In this document: piece by piece, positions 54,045 through 64,000 of the stretch
Position numbering within the stretch: the stretch's first letter is position 1
Layout of the letters: the number at the start of each line of letters is the position of its first letter
Notes under the pieces: model-generated
What the model was told of the DNA's origin: nothing
Databases searched by the model: none
The model's input: only the letters and a program-made list of their open reading frames with translations
Made by a program: the position numbers and the translations under genes
Assembly (NCBI RefSeq): GCF_000955805.1
Contig: NZ_JYOA01000007.1
Location: forward strand, 499,773 to 563,772
From: Pseudomonas sp. 21
GTDB taxonomy: Bacteria; Pseudomonadota; Gammaproteobacteria; Pseudomonadales; Pseudomonadaceae
Direction of reading: 5' to 3'
DNA: 64,000 nt

Positions 54045-54145
54045 TGCCTCTCTCCTGGGTCTGGCGGCGCACAGGCAGAATGCCAGCGCGCTCAATGGAC
54101 AGTAGTAGAGGGGTGGACCGACGGCAAACGGGGGCGGTTCAGAGT

Positions 54146-55042
54146 TTACGCCCGGCCGTTCAGCTCCACCTGCAACCAGCTCGCCAGGCGTTCGGCGCGC
54201 GGATCGGCGCGACGTTCGGGGACCCACAGCGCCAGCCGCGCGGTGGTTTCGACGAAGCCCCAGGGCGCGGCGAGGCGGCCGGCGGCGAGGTCATCGGCTA
54301 CCAGTTGCTGCGGCGCGATGGCCACGCCAAGGCCTGCCACGGCGGCTTCCAGCAGGTAGTAGAGGTGCTCGAAGCCCTGGCCGAGCTTCAGCCGCGTCGG
54401 GTCCAGCCCGTGGCGCGCGGCCCATTCCGGCCAGGCCTGCGGGCGCGATACGGTGTGCAGCAGCGACTCGCCCAATAGCGCCCCGGCGGGGGCCTCGCGC
54501 AGCTGCTCGAAGCGTGGGGAGCGCGGGCTGAGCACCGGGCCGATGCTTTCCACCGCCAGCTCCAGCACGCGCATGTCCGCCGGCCAGGGCGGCGTAGCGA
54601 AGCACAAGGTGGCGTCGAGGCCGCCACGGCGCGGGTCGAGGTCGCCGTCGCTGGCGGAAAGCTGCAGGCGCAGGTCCGGCAGGTCGCGGTTCAGGCGGTC
54701 CAGGCGGGGGATGAACCAGCGAGCGAGCAGACTGCCGGGGCAGCCGAGGACGAACGGCGCGTCACCGCCAGCCTGGCGGCGCAGCTCGGCGCAGACGCTG
54801 CGCAGGCGCTCGAAGGAATCACTGGCCACTTCGCTCAGGCGCACGCCGGCATCGGTGAGTTTTACGCCGCGCCCTTCCTTGACGAACAGGGTCACGCCCA
54901 GCTCTTCTTCGAGCAGACGAATCTGCCGGCTGATTGCCCCGTGGGTAACGCTCAGCTCATCAGCCGCCGCGCTCACACCGCGCAGGCGGGCGGCAGCTTC
55001 GAAGGCGCGCAGGGCGTTGAGCGGTGGGAGGTCTCGGCTCAT
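54146..55042 (-). CDS. trpI: TrpI, LysR-family activator of trpBA
   Basis: 298 residues. N-terminal helix-turn-helix: [55 protein letters not shown]. It is divergent from trpBA, the arrangement known from P. aeruginosa and P. putida, where TrpI with indoleglycerol phosphate activates trpBA and represses itself. Here the divergent gap is 299 bp, longer than I would expect, because a palindromic repeat has entered it. Confidence 0.93.
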   Translation of the reverse strand: MSRDLPPLNALRAFEAAARLRGVSAAADELSVTHGAISRQIRLLEEELGVTLFVKEGRGVKLTDAGVRLSEVASDSFERLRSVCAELRRQAGGDAPFVLGCPGSLLARWFIPRLDRLNRDLPDLRLQLSASDGDLDPRRGGLDATLCFATPPWPADMRVLELAVESIGPVLSPRSPRFEQLREAPAGALLGESLLHTVSRPQAWPEWAARHGLDPTRLKLGQGFEHLYYLLEAAVAGLGVAIAPQQLVADDLAAGRLAAPWGFVETTARLALWVPERRADPRAERLASWLQVELNGRA

Positions 55043-57353
<2,311 letters not shown>

Positions 57354-57366
57354 AGATTGCTCTTTT

Positions 57367-57445
57367 GTAGGAGCGAGCTTGCTCGCGAACAGTTATTGCC
57401 GGCAGCTCCGATGCTGGGAAGGTTCGCGAGCAAGCTCGCTCCTAC
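57367..57445. repeat. REPIN type A
   Basis: Full-length inverted pair around a spacer with CCGGCAGCTCCGATGCTGGG, nearly identical to the spacer in the 45223 copy. Directly downstream of trpA. Confidence 0.92.
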
Positions 57446-57453
57446 AGGAAGCA

Positions 57454-57485
57454 TGAAAAAGCCCGGCGAATGCCGGGCTTTTTCA
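57454..57485. terminator. Bidirectional rho-independent terminator
   Basis: TGAAAAAGCCCGGC-GAAT-GCCGGGCTTTTTCA, a perfect 14-bp stem usable from either strand. Ends trpBA and the convergent YdgA-like gene. Confidence 0.93.
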
Positions 57486-57498
57486 TTTCAGGCGAGGC

Positions 57499-59007
57499 TT
57501 ATTCCACGCTCTCTTCCTGCGGCTCTTCCTCGCCGCCGGCAGCCGGACCACCCAGGCCCAGGCCTTGCGCGGAGCCCATGGCGAAGGCCATGAATTCCGG
57601 CACGCTCATGTCCTTGCCGTTGAACTTCACCTGGTCGTTGGCGTAGGCCAGCGAGCTGGACAGTGCGTTGCCGTCGAGCACCGCCCACTGCGAGTTCAGG
57701 GCCATGCCGCTGAACAGGTCGGTCATGGCGTCGGACTGCTGCTTGAGCGCCACCGGATCGACGCTGCCAGCAGCCTCGCCACCCAGCGAGCCCTGCAGCG
57801 CGACGATGTCGCCGATCACCGCCTTGTCCACCTTCAGGTCAGCCTTGAGTGCAGCCAGGATGCTGCGCGCCATCTCGTCCGGCGTAGCGGCGGCAGCGTT
57901 GGGCTTGCGCAGGTCGACCGACAGCGAAGCCTTGGCTACGCCGTGGCTGGTCTGCAGGGACAGCTCGTCCAGCGACAGCACCGGCGAGCCTTCCAGCAGG
58001 GCCAGGCCCAGACGCTTGAGCTCCTCTTCCTGCGCCGGGGTCAGCTCGGTGCTTTCCAGGCTGTCCAGGGCCATCTTGTTGTAGGACTCCTTGAAGGTCT
58101 TGAGCACGCCCTCGTCGAGGTTGCGCAGGCTCAGGTCCAGCTTCACGCCGCCGATCTCCTGGCCTTGAACCACGACCTTGCCGACGCGGTAGGAAACGCT
58201 CTGGTCCAGGCCCTTGCCGCCCTGCTTGAGGGTCTCTTCGACCACGGCGTCGCGCAGTTCGACTTCCGGCGCGCCCGGCGACTTGATGTTCAGGCTCTTG
58301 ATGGTGGCGGAACTGGGGCCCAGGGCAAACCCGTTGGCGTTTTCCTTCTTGTCGCCCTGCATGCCCAGGTCACGCAGCTGTACGCGCGCCGGCTGACCGG
58401 TGTTCTCGTCGGTGAAGTCCAGGTCGACCTCGGCGAGGTTGCCCACGGCACTCACGTCCTTCTTGTCGCCGGAGACGTTGAAGGTGATCTTGGCCGGAGA
58501 CAGGCGCAGCTTGTCGCTGTCCTTGGCGAACTCCAGCGCGGCGGTCTCGACGGCGCCTTCCTGCTTCTGGTCGTAATGGATGGTCAGCTCGCCGAACAGC
58601 GGGGCCTTGCCGCCAGCGGCGGTGAACAGTGGGGCGGTGAGCTCGTTCTGCTCCAGGGCGAAATGGCTCTGCGCCATGACCGGCGCCAGCTTGCCGGCCG
58701 CCAGGCGCGAAGCCGGGAAGGGGCCGTGTTCGAGGCGATCGGTGAACACCAGGATCTGCGGCTCTTCGCCTTCCTTGCCGGTGAAGGAGAGGTTGTAGCG
58801 CGCGGTGCTGGAGAGCAGGCCACGCTGGATGTCCACCAGGGTCAGGTGGGCGCCCAGGCCGGGAGCTTCCTGCTCAAACAGTTCGTTGGCTTCGGTGATG
58901 CCGCGGTTCACTTCCTGCTCGACACGGCTGCCGGTGTACCAGGCGCCGGCAACGGCGGCGCCGACGATGGCAACGGGAATGGCGATGGCCAGGGCGGTCT
59001 TTTTCAT
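57499..59007 (-). CDS. YdgA-like protein (DUF945)
   Basis: 502 residues, with an N-terminal membrane segment (ALAIAIPVAIVGAAVAGAWYTG) and a large periplasmic domain of beta repeats. The family motif GSRVEQEVNRGITEANELF follows the anchor. The C-terminus is acidic (PAAGGEEEPQEESVE). YdgA/DUF945 proteins are common in gammaproteobacteria and of unknown role, possibly in envelope transport. ATG at 59007 preferred over an upstream in-frame start at 59043: it has AAAGGAC upstream and places the helix at the start. Confidence 0.85.
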   Translation of the reverse strand: MKKTALAIAIPVAIVGAAVAGAWYTGSRVEQEVNRGITEANELFEQEAPGLGAHLTLVDIQRGLLSSTARYNLSFTGKEGEEPQILVFTDRLEHGPFPASRLAAGKLAPVMAQSHFALEQNELTAPLFTAAGGKAPLFGELTIHYDQKQEGAVETAALEFAKDSDKLRLSPAKITFNVSGDKKDVSAVGNLAEVDLDFTDENTGQPARVQLRDLGMQGDKKENANGFALGPSSATIKSLNIKSPGAPEVELRDAVVEETLKQGGKGLDQSVSYRVGKVVVQGQEIGGVKLDLSLRNLDEGVLKTFKESYNKMALDSLESTELTPAQEEELKRLGLALLEGSPVLSLDELSLQTSHGVAKASLSVDLRKPNAAAATPDEMARSILAALKADLKVDKAVIGDIVALQGSLGGEAAGSVDPVALKQQSDAMTDLFSGMALNSQWAVLDGNALSSSLAYANDQVKFNGKDMSVPEFMAFAMGSAQGLGLGGPAAGGEEEPQEESVE

Positions 59008-59197
59008 GCTGAGTCCTTTCAGGTGCGGCCGAACGGGGGACATCCTGTCGACCGTTTATGGGAGTGGGCGGCGGGATGCTAGCAGGCGCACTGCCATCAC
59101 TCCAGCACCGTTGACGATCCACTTCACAGCGCCAGCATTGACCGCCGGGGCACGGCTGTCAGGATAGAGCGCTCCGACCCACCGGGAAGAACCGCCC

Positions 59198-59584
59198 ATG
59201 GCCCTGCTGCACAGCCTCCATCACGTCGCCCTGATCTGCTCGGACTACCCGCGCTCCAGGCACTTCTACACCCAGGTGCTGGGCCTGAAAGTGGTCGCCG
59301 AGACCTACCGCACCGCCCGCGACTCCTGGAAGCTCGACCTGGAACTGGGCGACGCGCGGCTGGAGCTGTTCTCCTTCCCCGGCGCGCCGGCGCGACCGTC
59401 CTATCCGGAGGCACAGGGGCTGCGCCACCTGGCCTTCGCCGTGGAGAACCTGGAGGTCGCTGTCGCGCACCTGGAGAGTCACGGCGTGGCCTGCGAGCCG
59501 ATCCGCGAGGACGAACTGACCGGCAAGCGCTTCACCTTCTTCGCCGATCCGGACGACCTGCCGCTGGAGCTTTACGAGCGCTGA
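59198..59584 (+). CDS. VOC-family protein, YaeR/GloA2-like
   Basis: 128 residues, two beta-alpha-beta-beta-beta modules of the vicinal oxygen chelate fold. Metal ligands are likely His9 of HHVALIC, Glu of LDLELGDARLELFSF, His of GLRHLAFAVENLE and Glu of LPLELYE. The SDYPRSRHFYTQVLGL start is typical of YaeR proteins, relatives of glyoxalase I whose activity is unproven. Preceded by GGAAGA. Single gene. Confidence 0.88.
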   Translation: MALLHSLHHVALICSDYPRSRHFYTQVLGLKVVAETYRTARDSWKLDLELGDARLELFSFPGAPARPSYPEAQGLRHLAFAVENLEVAVAHLESHGVACEPIREDELTGKRFTFFADPDDLPLELYER

Positions 59585-59621
59585 TTGCCTGGCCCGGCAC
59601 CTTACGGGTAACCAGGCGCCT

Positions 59622-59699
59622 GCAGGAGCGAGCTTGCTCGCGAACCCGCCCAGTATCGGAGCTGCCGGCGAAAGCGTTCGCGAGCAAGCTCGCTCCTAC
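59622..59699. repeat. REPIN type A
   Basis: GCAGGAGCGAGCTTGCTCGC and inverted copy around a spacer with CCCAGTATCGGAGCTGCCGG, the reverse form of the 45223-type spacer. Between convergent VOC and AraC genes. Confidence 0.9.
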
Positions 59700-59703
59700 C
59701 AAT

Positions 59704-60645
59704 TCAGGCCGGCACGGCCTCGCTGCCCAGCGCCCCGCGCAGGCTCGCCAGGTCGCGCAGCGGCGGCGCGCCGAACAGGCGGCTGTATTCGCGGCTGAAC
59801 TGTGACGGGCTCTCGTAGCCGACGCGGTGCCCGGCCACCGCCACTTCCAGCCCTTCCGAGAGCATCAGGCGCCGGGCTTCCTGCAGGCGCAACTGCTTCT
59901 GGTACTGCAGCGGGCTCAGCGCGGTCACTTCCTTGAAGCGGTGGTGCAGGGTGGACACGCTGAGGTTCACCTCGCGGGCCAGGTCCTCGATGCGCAGGGA
60001 CTTGTCGTAATTGCGGTTGAGCCATTCGATGGCGCGGGTGACGCGGTGGGTCTGGCTGTCGGTCATCGCCAGGTCGTGCAGCAGGTGGCCCTGCGGGCCG
60101 CGCAGCAGGCGGTAGAGGATTTCGCGGACGAACAGCGGCGCCAGCATCTCGATGTCGCGCGGGGTGTCCAGCAGGCGCATCAGCCGTAGCAGGGCATCGA
60201 GCACGGTGCAATCCACACGCTGCAGGTAGATGCCCCGGCTGGCCGGGCGCGGCGCGCTGCCGGCAAGGCCGGCCTCGGCGATCAGCCGGGTCAGCTCGCC
60301 CGGGTCGATGTCCAGGCGGATGGACAGGTAGGGCTTGTCCGGCGAGGCCTCGATGACCTGGCCGGAGACCGGCAGTGTCACCGACACCACCAGCAGGTTG
60401 AGCTCGTCGTAGCGATACACCTCACTGCCCAGGCGCACTTCCTTGCAACCCTGGGCGATCACGCACAGGGCCGGGCGGTAGAGCGTCGGCATGCGGCCTT
60501 CGTTGGGGCAGTCCCCGCGGGCGACCAGCAGGGAATCGATGGCGGTTTCGAAGAGACCTTCACCCTGGCAGTGGCGCTGGATGATGTCGGCCAGCTCCTG
60601 GCGGCCGGCGGCGATGGGATCAAAGGCGGGAACGGACTGGGACAT
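59704..60645 (-). CDS. AraC-family regulator with AraC_N domain
   Basis: 313 residues. N-terminal AraC_N ligand domain (TLYRPALCVIAQGCKEVRLGSEVYRYDELNLLVVSVTLPVSGQVIEA), then two helix-turn-helix units: DKSLRIEDLAREVNLSVSTLHHRFKEVTALSPLQYQKQLRLQEARRLM and VAVAGHRVGYESPSQFSREYSRLFG. Such proteins usually activate a neighbouring oxidoreductase gene in response to a small ligand. Divergent from a monooxygenase-like gene, with a repeated 13-nt sequence in the gap. ATG at 60645 follows AGGTCCTGTGC, not a strong site. Confidence 0.9.
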   Translation of the reverse strand: MSQSVPAFDPIAAGRQELADIIQRHCQGEGLFETAIDSLLVARGDCPNEGRMPTLYRPALCVIAQGCKEVRLGSEVYRYDELNLLVVSVTLPVSGQVIEASPDKPYLSIRLDIDPGELTRLIAEAGLAGSAPRPASRGIYLQRVDCTVLDALLRLMRLLDTPRDIEMLAPLFVREILYRLLRGPQGHLLHDLAMTDSQTHRVTRAIEWLNRNYDKSLRIEDLAREVNLSVSTLHHRFKEVTALSPLQYQKQLRLQEARRLMLSEGLEVAVAGHRVGYESPSQFSREYSRLFGAPPLRDLASLRGALGSEAVPA

Positions 60646-60956
60646 GCACAGGACCTCCAGTGGCGGCGCACGAAGCTTACGCCCACGGCGCATGCGCGCG
60701 TGTGACAGTAAGGCAGCCGCTGGAGGATCAGGCAAGCAATCGGCAGGAATGGACAAGTCATCCCGTCATCGGGTCGCGCACCGTGGCGGTGCAGGGGACG
60801 GAAATACCCGGTTTCAGACTGCGGCGAATGCCACGCAGGATCAGGCAAGAAGCCGACAGCATCCGGATAACGCCCGGGCCTGGCGGGGCCGTACTCTTCC
60901 TGTCAGTCGTCCGAGGAGCCACTTCGGACTTCTTCCTGTAACGCGGAGGACAGGAC
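60646..60956. promoter_or_regulatory. Divergent AraC / monooxygenase promoter region with repeated AGGATCAGGCAAG
   Basis: This 311-bp gap has no coding frame. AGGATCAGGCAAG occurs at 60724-60736 and again at 60837-60849, 113 bp apart; each copy is followed after 4 nt by CGGCAG or CGACAG. Two half-sites in the same orientation are what an AraC protein binds, so both copies are candidate operators, one near each gene. Confidence 0.55.
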
Positions 60957-61274
60957 ATGCACTGGCAAACCCCCATCGAACACGAATTGCAGATCCACCC
61001 CCGGGCGGGACACGAGGCGGAACTCGGCGCCCTGATCGACAACCTGGTCGACGGTGCACGCCGCGCGCCGGGGTGCCTGCGCTGCCAATTGGTCGCCCGT
61101 GAGAACGGCCAGCCGTGGCTGCTGCAAGGCAGCTGGAAAGACGAAGACGCCCTGCTGGACTACTTCGCCACGCCCTCCTTGCAGCTGCTCGGCGAAGTGC
61201 TGTTATGCCACTGCCGAAGCCTTGGCGGCGGCATAGTGGAAACCCTCGATCAGGCCACCGGAAAGGTGGCCTGA
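60957..61274 (+). CDS. Antibiotic biosynthesis monooxygenase (ABM) domain protein
   Basis: 105 residues: QIHPRAGHEAELGALIDNLVDGARRAPGCLRCQLV and WLLQGSWKDEDALLDYFATPSLQLLGEVL match the dimeric ferredoxin-like ABM fold. These include quinol monooxygenases and many uncharacterised proteins; here it is probably the target of the divergent AraC regulator. GGAGGACAGG precedes the ATG. Converges with the TonB-dependent receptor gene. Confidence 0.82.
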   Translation: MHWQTPIEHELQIHPRAGHEAELGALIDNLVDGARRAPGCLRCQLVARENGQPWLLQGSWKDEDALLDYFATPSLQLLGEVLLCHCRSLGGGIVETLDQATGKVA

Positions 61275-61288
61275 GTCTTTTCAGGCCC

Positions 61289-63673
61289 TCAATACTCCAG
61301 GCTCCAGCCCAGGGTGAAGGTGCGGCCGCGGCCCTGGTAGTCATAGAGATAGGCCGGCCCGTAGGTCGGCGAATAGAACAGCGCCGCGCGCTGGCCCCAG
61401 ACGGTGCTGTACTGCTTGTCCAGCAGGTTCTGGATACCGGCGCTGAAGGTGCCGAAGCCGGTCTTCTGCTCGCCCATCAGGTCGAAGGTGGTGTAGCCAT
61501 CGATCTCATGGTCCGCATCGTCCTTCAGGTTGAACGCGTGCTGTGCCTGCAGGCGGGCGCTGCGCTCGCCATCGCCCCAGCCGACGAACGCGGTGGACTT
61601 GGACAGCGACGCATAGCGCGCATCGCGCTTGATCCAGTCGCCGTCGGCATCCTCTTCTTCCGAACGCACCAGGTGCAGCGTGGTACCGCCCTGCCAGCCG
61701 TTGTCGAAGTAGCGGGTGACCGCGCCTTCGAAGCCGAAGTCGCGGCTCTTCTGGTCTTCCACGTCGATGGTCAGGGTCGCCGCATCGGTGGTGATGATCT
61801 TGTCCGACCAGATGTAGTAGACCGCCGCCTGCGCCTGCCACTGCATATCGCTGTAGCGCCAGCCGGTCTCGACCTGGCGGCTCTTGATGCCGGCCAGCGG
61901 GTTGTCGTCCACCGACAGCCCAGCCTTGCCGTAGTACTTGGCCGGGTCGGGCAGGTCGAAGCCTTCGCTGTAGTTGGTCCAGACCTGGTGGCCGTTCTTG
62001 AAGTCATAGATCGCGCCGAGGTTGAACAGGTTGACCTGGTAGTCGTTGCTGCCGCCGGGCACGCCTTTGAAGTCGTCCACCTCGACGTCCATCTTCTGGT
62101 GGCGGGCGCCACCGGAGATAGTCAGGTTGTCGGTGGCCTTCCAGTCCAGCTGGCCGTAGAAGGACAGGCCATCGACGATGTAGCTCGGGTAGCGCGGCGC
62201 GCTGCTGGCGGTTTCCAGGTCCAGGCCACCGCTCTCGGAGGACAGGCGCTGGTCGAAGACCTTCTGCTCGGCGTTGAAGCGCTCGTGGTCGAAGTCCACG
62301 CCATAGGTGAACTTGAACGCATCCCACTGCTTGCTGAACAGACCCTTGAGGCCGCTGACCTCGAAGTTCTGCTGCGAGCCGGCGAAGTACACGCCCTTGG
62401 AACCGGTCGGCTTGCCGGTGTTGTAGTAGGGGAAGGGGTAGAAGTTGTCGTCTTCCTTGCGGTAGTACGCCTGCAGGTAGAAGTCCTGCTCCAGCAGGTT
62501 GCTGTGGTGGTAGTTGGCGTTGAGCAGCACGCGGCGCGAGCGCGGCTCCAGGTCGGTGTCCAGGCCGCTGCGGATTTCCGCATCCTCCAGGTTCGACGGG
62601 CCCTGGTACTTCAGGTTGGGAAAGTAGATGCCGGTGCTGCCGTCGTTGCCCGAGTCGTAGTACTGCGCCAGCAGGTCGAGGCTCTGCTCGTCGGTGAACT
62701 GCGCGGTGAGGTTGCCCATGACGTCGACGGTGCGGTTGTACTGCAGGTCGGTCTGCGTGTTGTCGATGAAGATCTGGTTGCCGCCACCGTCGTAGAAGGC
62801 CTCGTTCTTCTCCGCCGAGACGCCCAGGCGGCCCACGACACGGTCGTTGCCGCCGCTGATGGACTGCGCGGCGCGGGTCGAGAGGTCATCGCTGTTGTTG
62901 AAGCCGCTGGTGGCGCCCAGTTGCGTCTCGAAGCGCGCATCACCGGCGGCGCCTTTCTTGGTGATGATGTTGATGATGCCGCCGGTGGCGCCGCCGCCGT
63001 AGATCGCGCTGGCGCCGGAGAGCACTTCTATGCGCTCGACGTTGAACGGCGAGATGCTGTCGAACTGGCGCGACAGGCCGCGCGAGCTGTTCTGGCTGAC
63101 GCCGTCGATCATCACCAGCACGTTGCGCCCGCGCATGTTCTGGCCGTAGTTGGTGCGGCCCTCGGGTGCCAGGTCGAGGCCGGGAACCAGTTTGCCCACG
63201 GCTTCCTTCAGGCTGACGCCGGTATCCAGCTGTTCGCGCAGCTGGGTCTGGTCGACCACCCAGACGGTGCCGGGGATCGAGCTGATATCGGTGGGTGTGC
63301 GCGCTGCCACGCTGATCTGCATCGGCGCCAGGCTCAGGGCCGCGGAATCGTCCTTCTCGCGCTTGAGCAGCACGGTGCGCTCATCGGTGAAGCGCCAGCT
63401 CACGCCGCTGCCGGAGAGCAACTGGTTGAGCGCCTCTTCGGTGCTGTAGGTACCGTCCAGCCCTTCGCTCTGCAGGCCCTGGATGTCCTCGGAATTGAAC
63501 AGCAGGTGCAGCCCGGCCTGGTCGGCGAACTGGGTCAGCGCGCTGTCCAGGCTGCGTGGGGCGATATGCAGCTCGACGGCGGCCGAGTTTGCGGCGTGGA
63601 CGACGGGCGCAGCGGCGCCGAGCAGGGAAGCGAGCAGGATCGCGCGGTGCAGCGGGGAAGGACGGTAATGCAT
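61289..63673 (-). CDS. TonB-dependent siderophore receptor with STN domain (IutA-like)
   Basis: 794 residues. Signal peptide 1-28 (AILLASLLGAAAPVVHA). A secretin/TonB short N-terminal (STN) domain follows (VELHIAPRSLDSALTQFADQAGLHLLFNSEDIQGL...). Then a TonB-box region, a plug with SLKEAVGKLVPGLDLAPEGRTNYGQNMRGRNVLVMIDGVSQNSSRG and RIEVLSGASAIYGGGATGGIINIITKK, and a 22-strand barrel ending in aromatic LGWSLEY. The plug sequence resembles hydroxamate receptors of the IutA/ChtA type; this is from memory. The STN domain suggests it signals to an anti-sigma factor, but no such pair is next to it within the window. Confidence 0.9.
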   Translation of the reverse strand: MHYRPSPLHRAILLASLLGAAAPVVHAANSAAVELHIAPRSLDSALTQFADQAGLHLLFNSEDIQGLQSEGLDGTYSTEEALNQLLSGSGVSWRFTDERTVLLKREKDDSAALSLAPMQISVAARTPTDISSIPGTVWVVDQTQLREQLDTGVSLKEAVGKLVPGLDLAPEGRTNYGQNMRGRNVLVMIDGVSQNSSRGLSRQFDSISPFNVERIEVLSGASAIYGGGATGGIINIITKKGAAGDARFETQLGATSGFNNSDDLSTRAAQSISGGNDRVVGRLGVSAEKNEAFYDGGGNQIFIDNTQTDLQYNRTVDVMGNLTAQFTDEQSLDLLAQYYDSGNDGSTGIYFPNLKYQGPSNLEDAEIRSGLDTDLEPRSRRVLLNANYHHSNLLEQDFYLQAYYRKEDDNFYPFPYYNTGKPTGSKGVYFAGSQQNFEVSGLKGLFSKQWDAFKFTYGVDFDHERFNAEQKVFDQRLSSESGGLDLETASSAPRYPSYIVDGLSFYGQLDWKATDNLTISGGARHQKMDVEVDDFKGVPGGSNDYQVNLFNLGAIYDFKNGHQVWTNYSEGFDLPDPAKYYGKAGLSVDDNPLAGIKSRQVETGWRYSDMQWQAQAAVYYIWSDKIITTDAATLTIDVEDQKSRDFGFEGAVTRYFDNGWQGGTTLHLVRSEEEDADGDWIKRDARYASLSKSTAFVGWGDGERSARLQAQHAFNLKDDADHEIDGYTTFDLMGEQKTGFGTFSAGIQNLLDKQYSTVWGQRAALFYSPTYGPAYLYDYQGRGRTFTLGWSLEY

Positions 63674-63770
63674 GCGGGTGAAATCCGTTCTTGTGTGGGC
63701 AGGGTCGCGTATTGAGAATTTTTCGCGTTCCTGCCTACGACGAAACGGTCATGCAAACCTTGCAGTGCTG

Positions 63771-63789
63771 AATGAAAAATATTTTCATT
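63771..63789. promoter_or_regulatory. AT-rich near-palindrome upstream of the receptor, possible Fur box
   Basis: AATGAAAAATATTTTCATT, about 100 bp before the receptor start. It is nearly symmetric and AT-rich like Fur sites, but only partly matches the GATAATGATAATCATTATC consensus. Confidence 0.4.
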
Positions 63790-63824
63790 TCCTTGCGCAA
63801 AGCATCGAAACCCACGTGGACTCT

Positions 63825-63905
63825 CGTAGGGCGGATGAAGCGGAACGATTCATCCGCCGGTACGGTGAGGACGGCGGATAACGCCTGGGCGTTATTCGCC
63901 CTACG
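63825..63905. repeat. Inverted repeat of the CGTAGGGCGGAT class
   Basis: CGTAGGGCGGATGA opens and ATTCGCCCTACG closes the element; inside, CGGATAACGCCTGGGCGTTATTCG forms a second hairpin. A distinct repeat type from the GAGCTTGCTC class. Upstream of the receptor. Confidence 0.7.
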
Positions 63906-63936
63906 GCTCTGCCCGGCATAGGGCAAGGCGTCCTTT

Positions 63937-64000
63937 GTAGGAGCGAGCTTGCTCGCGAACGGATTTCCCGGCGGCTCTGCGGTTGGGCGGTTCGCGAGCA
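63937..64000. repeat. REPIN type A, cut by the window end
   Basis: Left unit GTAGGAGCGAGCTTGCTCGC intact, spacer CGGCGGCTCTGCGGTTGGGC related to the 45223 copy, and the first part of the right unit before the window ends. Confidence 0.88.

Noticed and set aside
61115..63715. 866-codon open frame antisense to the TonB-dependent receptor
   Set aside because: The receptor on the minus strand has signal peptide, STN, plug and barrel; the opposite frame has no signal or motif.

Overview
The window is high-GC Gammaproteobacterial chromosome, almost certainly a Pseudomonas of the P. aeruginosa relatedness group. The evidence is the split pntAA/pntAB/pntB genes, a trpI regulator divergent from trpBA, a caa3-type cox cluster preceded by a beta-carbonic anhydrase and a SulP transporter, the radical-SAM gene of the PA0069 family next to prlC, and many copies of a GAGCGAGCTTGCTCGC repetitive extragenic palindrome. 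Several blocks follow PAO1 gene order as I remember it (PA0064-0069, PA0102-0114, PA0195-0196, PA0287-0289, PA0035-0039), but the blocks are shuffled relative to each other. I see no tRNA, rRNA, CRISPR array, prophage or complete insertion sequence.

Layout. 1-10.4 kb: DUF1028 protein, ArgE-type M20 hydrolase, HAD phosphatase, a lipoprotein, gamma-carbonic anhydrase, oligopeptidase A with a YheV zinc ribbon, PiT phosphate transporter, and a LexA-box-controlled radical SAM enzyme. 10.7-13.8 kb: carbonic anhydrase, SulP transporter and a conserved hypothetical. 14.2-23.0 kb: a complete aa3/caa3 cytochrome oxidase unit with structural subunits II, I and III, Cox11, SURF1, heme A synthase, heme O synthase and SCO. 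23.6-28.3 kb: energy-linked transhydrogenase (three genes) and an acetyl/succinyl-CoA transferase. 28.6-32.5 kb: two DUF1127 peptides, three tandem DUF2388 secreted peptides and a translationally coupled periplasmic protein with both an HELTH motif and an Lnb-like (DUF4105) His/Cys pair. 32.5-37.7 kb: GFA protein, a gpuPAR-like guanidino-acid module, a toxin-antitoxin pair and a DUF2218 protein. 37.8-40.6 kb: LysR regulator, ElaA acetyltransferase, epoxide-hydrolase-like enzyme and a small hypothetical.

40.7-49.9 kb is a beta-oxidation regulon: a fused hydratase/dehydrogenase and two acyl-CoA dehydrogenases on one side, an acyl-CoA ligase and a PaaH-like dehydrogenase on the other, with a divergent IclR regulator between. 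The two promoter regions carry an identical 19-nt sequence, which ties the halves together as one probable regulon for an unidentified acid.

49.9-54.1 kb holds lipoproteins, OsmC, two DUF1161 peptides and dodecin. 54.1-57.4 kb is trpI/trpBA, whose intergenic region has received a palindromic repeat. 57.5-61.3 kb carries a YdgA-like protein, a VOC protein and an AraC regulator divergent from a monooxygenase-like gene. The window closes with a TonB-dependent receptor having an N-terminal signalling domain.

Intergenic space is dominated by paired palindromes (REPIN/BIME-like): twelve of one class in two orientation types, plus sub-variants and other inverted repeats. Functional names come from reading motifs and family resemblance; no database search was run.
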